Origin: Bacillota bacterium
GTDB taxonomy: Bacteria; Bacillota; Clostridia; Peptostreptococcales; Anaerovoracaceae
Length of the DNA stretch: 42,674 nucleotides
Assembly (NCBI GenBank): GCA_029218545.1
Contig: JAQXRN010000262.1
Location: forward strand, 1 to 42,674
Direction of reading: 5' to 3'
Position 1 is the stretch's first letter. Each line of letters starts with the position of its first letter. The notes beneath the pieces were generated by a model that saw only the letters and a list, made by a program, of their open reading frames with translations, did not search any database and was not told where the DNA came from. This document shows, one piece after another, positions 41,929 through 42,674 of the stretch. The translations under genes were made by a program, and so were the position numbers.

Positions 41929-41944
41929 GAACATAAATCGGTTC
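41929..41944. promoter_or_regulatory. Upstream activator site (UAS) candidate for kal
   Basis: GAACATAAATCGGTTC has GAAC/GTTC arms with eight bases between, centred about 64 bp before the predicted kal start site and inside the untranslated leader of the divergent activator gene. It matches the site upstream of kdd at 14 of 16 positions. Confidence 0.7.
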
Positions 41945-41962
41945 ATTTTCTTCGTATTTTCA

Positions 41963-41991
41963 ATGATATACTATTGGCACGCATTTTGCAA
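41963..41991 (-). promoter_or_regulatory. Sigma-A-type promoter of the activator gene
   Basis: On the minus strand TTGCAA and TATCAT are separated by 17 bases. The TTGCAA hexamer is a palindrome and overlaps the -12 element of the kal sigma-54 promoter on the other strand. Confidence 0.6.
41975..41990 (+). promoter_or_regulatory. Sigma-54 (-24/-12) promoter of kal
   Basis: TGGCACGCATTTTGCA is an essentially perfect consensus match (TGGCACG-N4-TTGCA), with ten bases between GG and GC. The predicted start is near 42001, about 58 bp before the kal ATG. Confidence 0.92.
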
Positions 41992-42058
41992 TATATAAAT
42001 GGTGTGAATTCAAACTAACAAAATAGTTCTATATTTTTACGTAAAAAGGAGAATAATA

Positions 42059-42451
42059 ATGGAAAACAAAATTACTTCAACATTAAGACTTAGAATGTCC
42101 GCTAAGGATGCACACTACGGTGGAAATCTTGTAGATGGTGCTCACATGGTTCACTTATTTGGTGACGTTGCTACTGAATTATTAATCAAGTGCGACGGAG
42201 ACGAAGGTCTTTTCTGTGCATACGATAATGTAGAATTCTTAGCTCCTACATATGCAGGCGACTACATCGAAGCTTATGGTGAAATCACAAAGATTGGTAA
42301 CACTTCAAGAAAGATGAGCTTCGAAGCTAGAAAGGTTATCGCTGCAAGACCTGACATCAGCGACTCCGCAGCTGACTTCTTAGAAGAACCTATCGTTGTA
42401 GCAAGAGCTACAGGTACTTGCGTAACTCCAAAGGACTGCAAGAGAAAATAA
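42059..42451 (+). CDS. kal: 3-aminobutyryl-CoA ammonia-lyase
   Basis: Removes ammonia from L-3-aminobutyryl-CoA to give crotonyl-CoA in lysine fermentation. The 130-residue protein has the single hotdog-fold layout of the family: [35 protein letters not shown], then [32 protein letters not shown]. Size and its position beside the other kam genes make the call firm. The ribosome site is AAAAGGAG. It is divergent from the activator gene and expressed from its own sigma-54 promoter, apart from the kdd-kam operon. Confidence 0.93.
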   Translation: MENKITSTLRLRMSAKDAHYGGNLVDGAHMVHLFGDVATELLIKCDGDEGLFCAYDNVEFLAPTYAGDYIEAYGEITKIGNTSRKMSFEARKVIAARPDISDSAADFLEEPIVVARATGTCVTPKDCKRK

Positions 42452-42452
42452 C

Positions 42453-42524
42453 GAATCTTCATAATCATATGCCGTTTCACGGCTTTGCGGCGTTGCCGCA
42501 AGGAAGATTCGATATATTTTTCTC
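42453..42524 (+). terminator. Branched three-helix structure after kal
   Basis: Outer arms CGAATCTTC/GAAGATTCG enclose two hairpins, GCCGT-TTC-ACGGC and TTGCGGC-GTT-GCCGCAA, followed by ATATATTTTTCTC. It is probably the kal terminator, although more elaborate than usual. Confidence 0.55.
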
Positions 42525-42579
42525 GGCTGTACCCGGAAATTATAAGGAAAACACGATAATTACTAATACATCTTTTATG

Positions 42580-42614
42580 AAAAAAGAGCCTTGCTTCTCG
42601 CAAGGCTCTTTTTT
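42580..42614. terminator. Strong bidirectional terminator
   Basis: A perfect 15-bp stem AAAAAAGAGCCTTGC / GCAAGGCTCTTTTTT with loop TTCTC lies between kal and a gene entering from the right on the minus strand. Confidence 0.9.
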
Positions 42615-42622
42615 CATCTATT

Positions 42623-42674
42623 TCAGCATTTTTTCAAATATTCGATCTCCTCTCTTGTCAGCTTGCGGTAGTGG
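42623..42674 (-). CDS. 3' end of an unidentified gene (partial)
   Basis: The minus strand is open from the window edge to a TGA, ending in HYRKLTREEIEYLKKC, just before a strong terminator. A second frame is also open here (ending at 42618), so the frame is not certain. Too little is present to identify it. Confidence 0.3.
   Translation of the reverse strand, partial: HYRKLTREEIEYLKKC

Noticed and set aside
1-42674. tRNA or rRNA genes, CRISPR arrays, insertion sequences
   Set aside because: I looked for tRNA cloverleaf ends, spaced direct repeats and transposase motifs in the gaps and found none.

Overview
This 42.7 kb window looks like a chromosomal segment of an anaerobic, low-to-moderate GC Bacillota, probably a Clostridia member that ferments amino acids (an Anaerovoracaceae/Peptostreptococcales-like lineage is my guess, not proven). 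The evidence is a reverse rubrerythrin, a SAM-I riboswitch on metK, a tilS-ftsH neighbourhood, a 3D/G5 cell-wall protein, an AlaX-type editing protein, and above all a nearly complete anaerobic lysine fermentation cluster. I see no rRNA, tRNA, transposase, phage gene or CRISPR array.

Left part (1-15.2 kb), mostly minus strand: reverse rubrerythrin (5' end cut by one base), a GNAT acetyltransferase, then a block reading leftward that holds a stand-alone SpoIIE-type PP2C phosphatase, tilS, ftsH, a PucR regulator and a tRNA-dihydrouridine synthase. Upstream of that are tatD, metG, a 50-residue membrane peptide missed by the ORF track, a cytidylate-kinase-like protein and an aspartokinase. Next comes a group of small genes: a hypothetical protein coupled to an ECF transporter S component behind a structured leader, DUF3842, and a membrane protein.

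Middle part (15.2-29.1 kb): deoC with a 56-residue membrane peptide; a large sortase-anchored surface protein divergent from a double-HTH regulator, the two sharing a palindrome and an inverted TCTTATCAATA motif; metK with its SAM riboswitch; a hypothetical protein and rsgA; a DUF4282-like membrane protein with a Cys-rich tail; a 250-bp gap with two perfect DnaA boxes and a 16-bp palindrome; an amidase; an AlaX-type editing protein; and a 3D/G5-domain wall protein.

Right part (29.3-42.6 kb) is the lysine fermentation locus. Read leftward it is kdd copy 2, kdd copy 1, kamA, kamB, kamC, kamD, kamE, a terminator, then atoD-atoA. A sigma-54 activator gene and the divergent kal gene complete it. 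Together these turn L-lysine to beta-lysine (KamA), then 3,5-diaminohexanoate (KamDE, reactivated by KamBC), then 3-keto-5-aminohexanoate (Kdd). Kal deaminates 3-aminobutyryl-CoA and AtoDA moves CoA between butyryl-CoA and acetoacetate. The cleavage enzyme Kce is not in the window.

The most interesting system is the control of this locus. The sigma-54 activator carries an N-terminal half that is recognisably a degenerate Kdd enzyme, fused to an AAA+ domain and a Fis-type HTH. This suggests a regulator built from the pathway enzyme to sense its substrate or product. Both flanking promoters (kal and kdd copy 2) have excellent -24/-12 sigma-54 elements. A shared palindromic motif, GAACATAWWTCGGTTC, lies upstream of each, giving a candidate closed regulon readable directly from the DNA.
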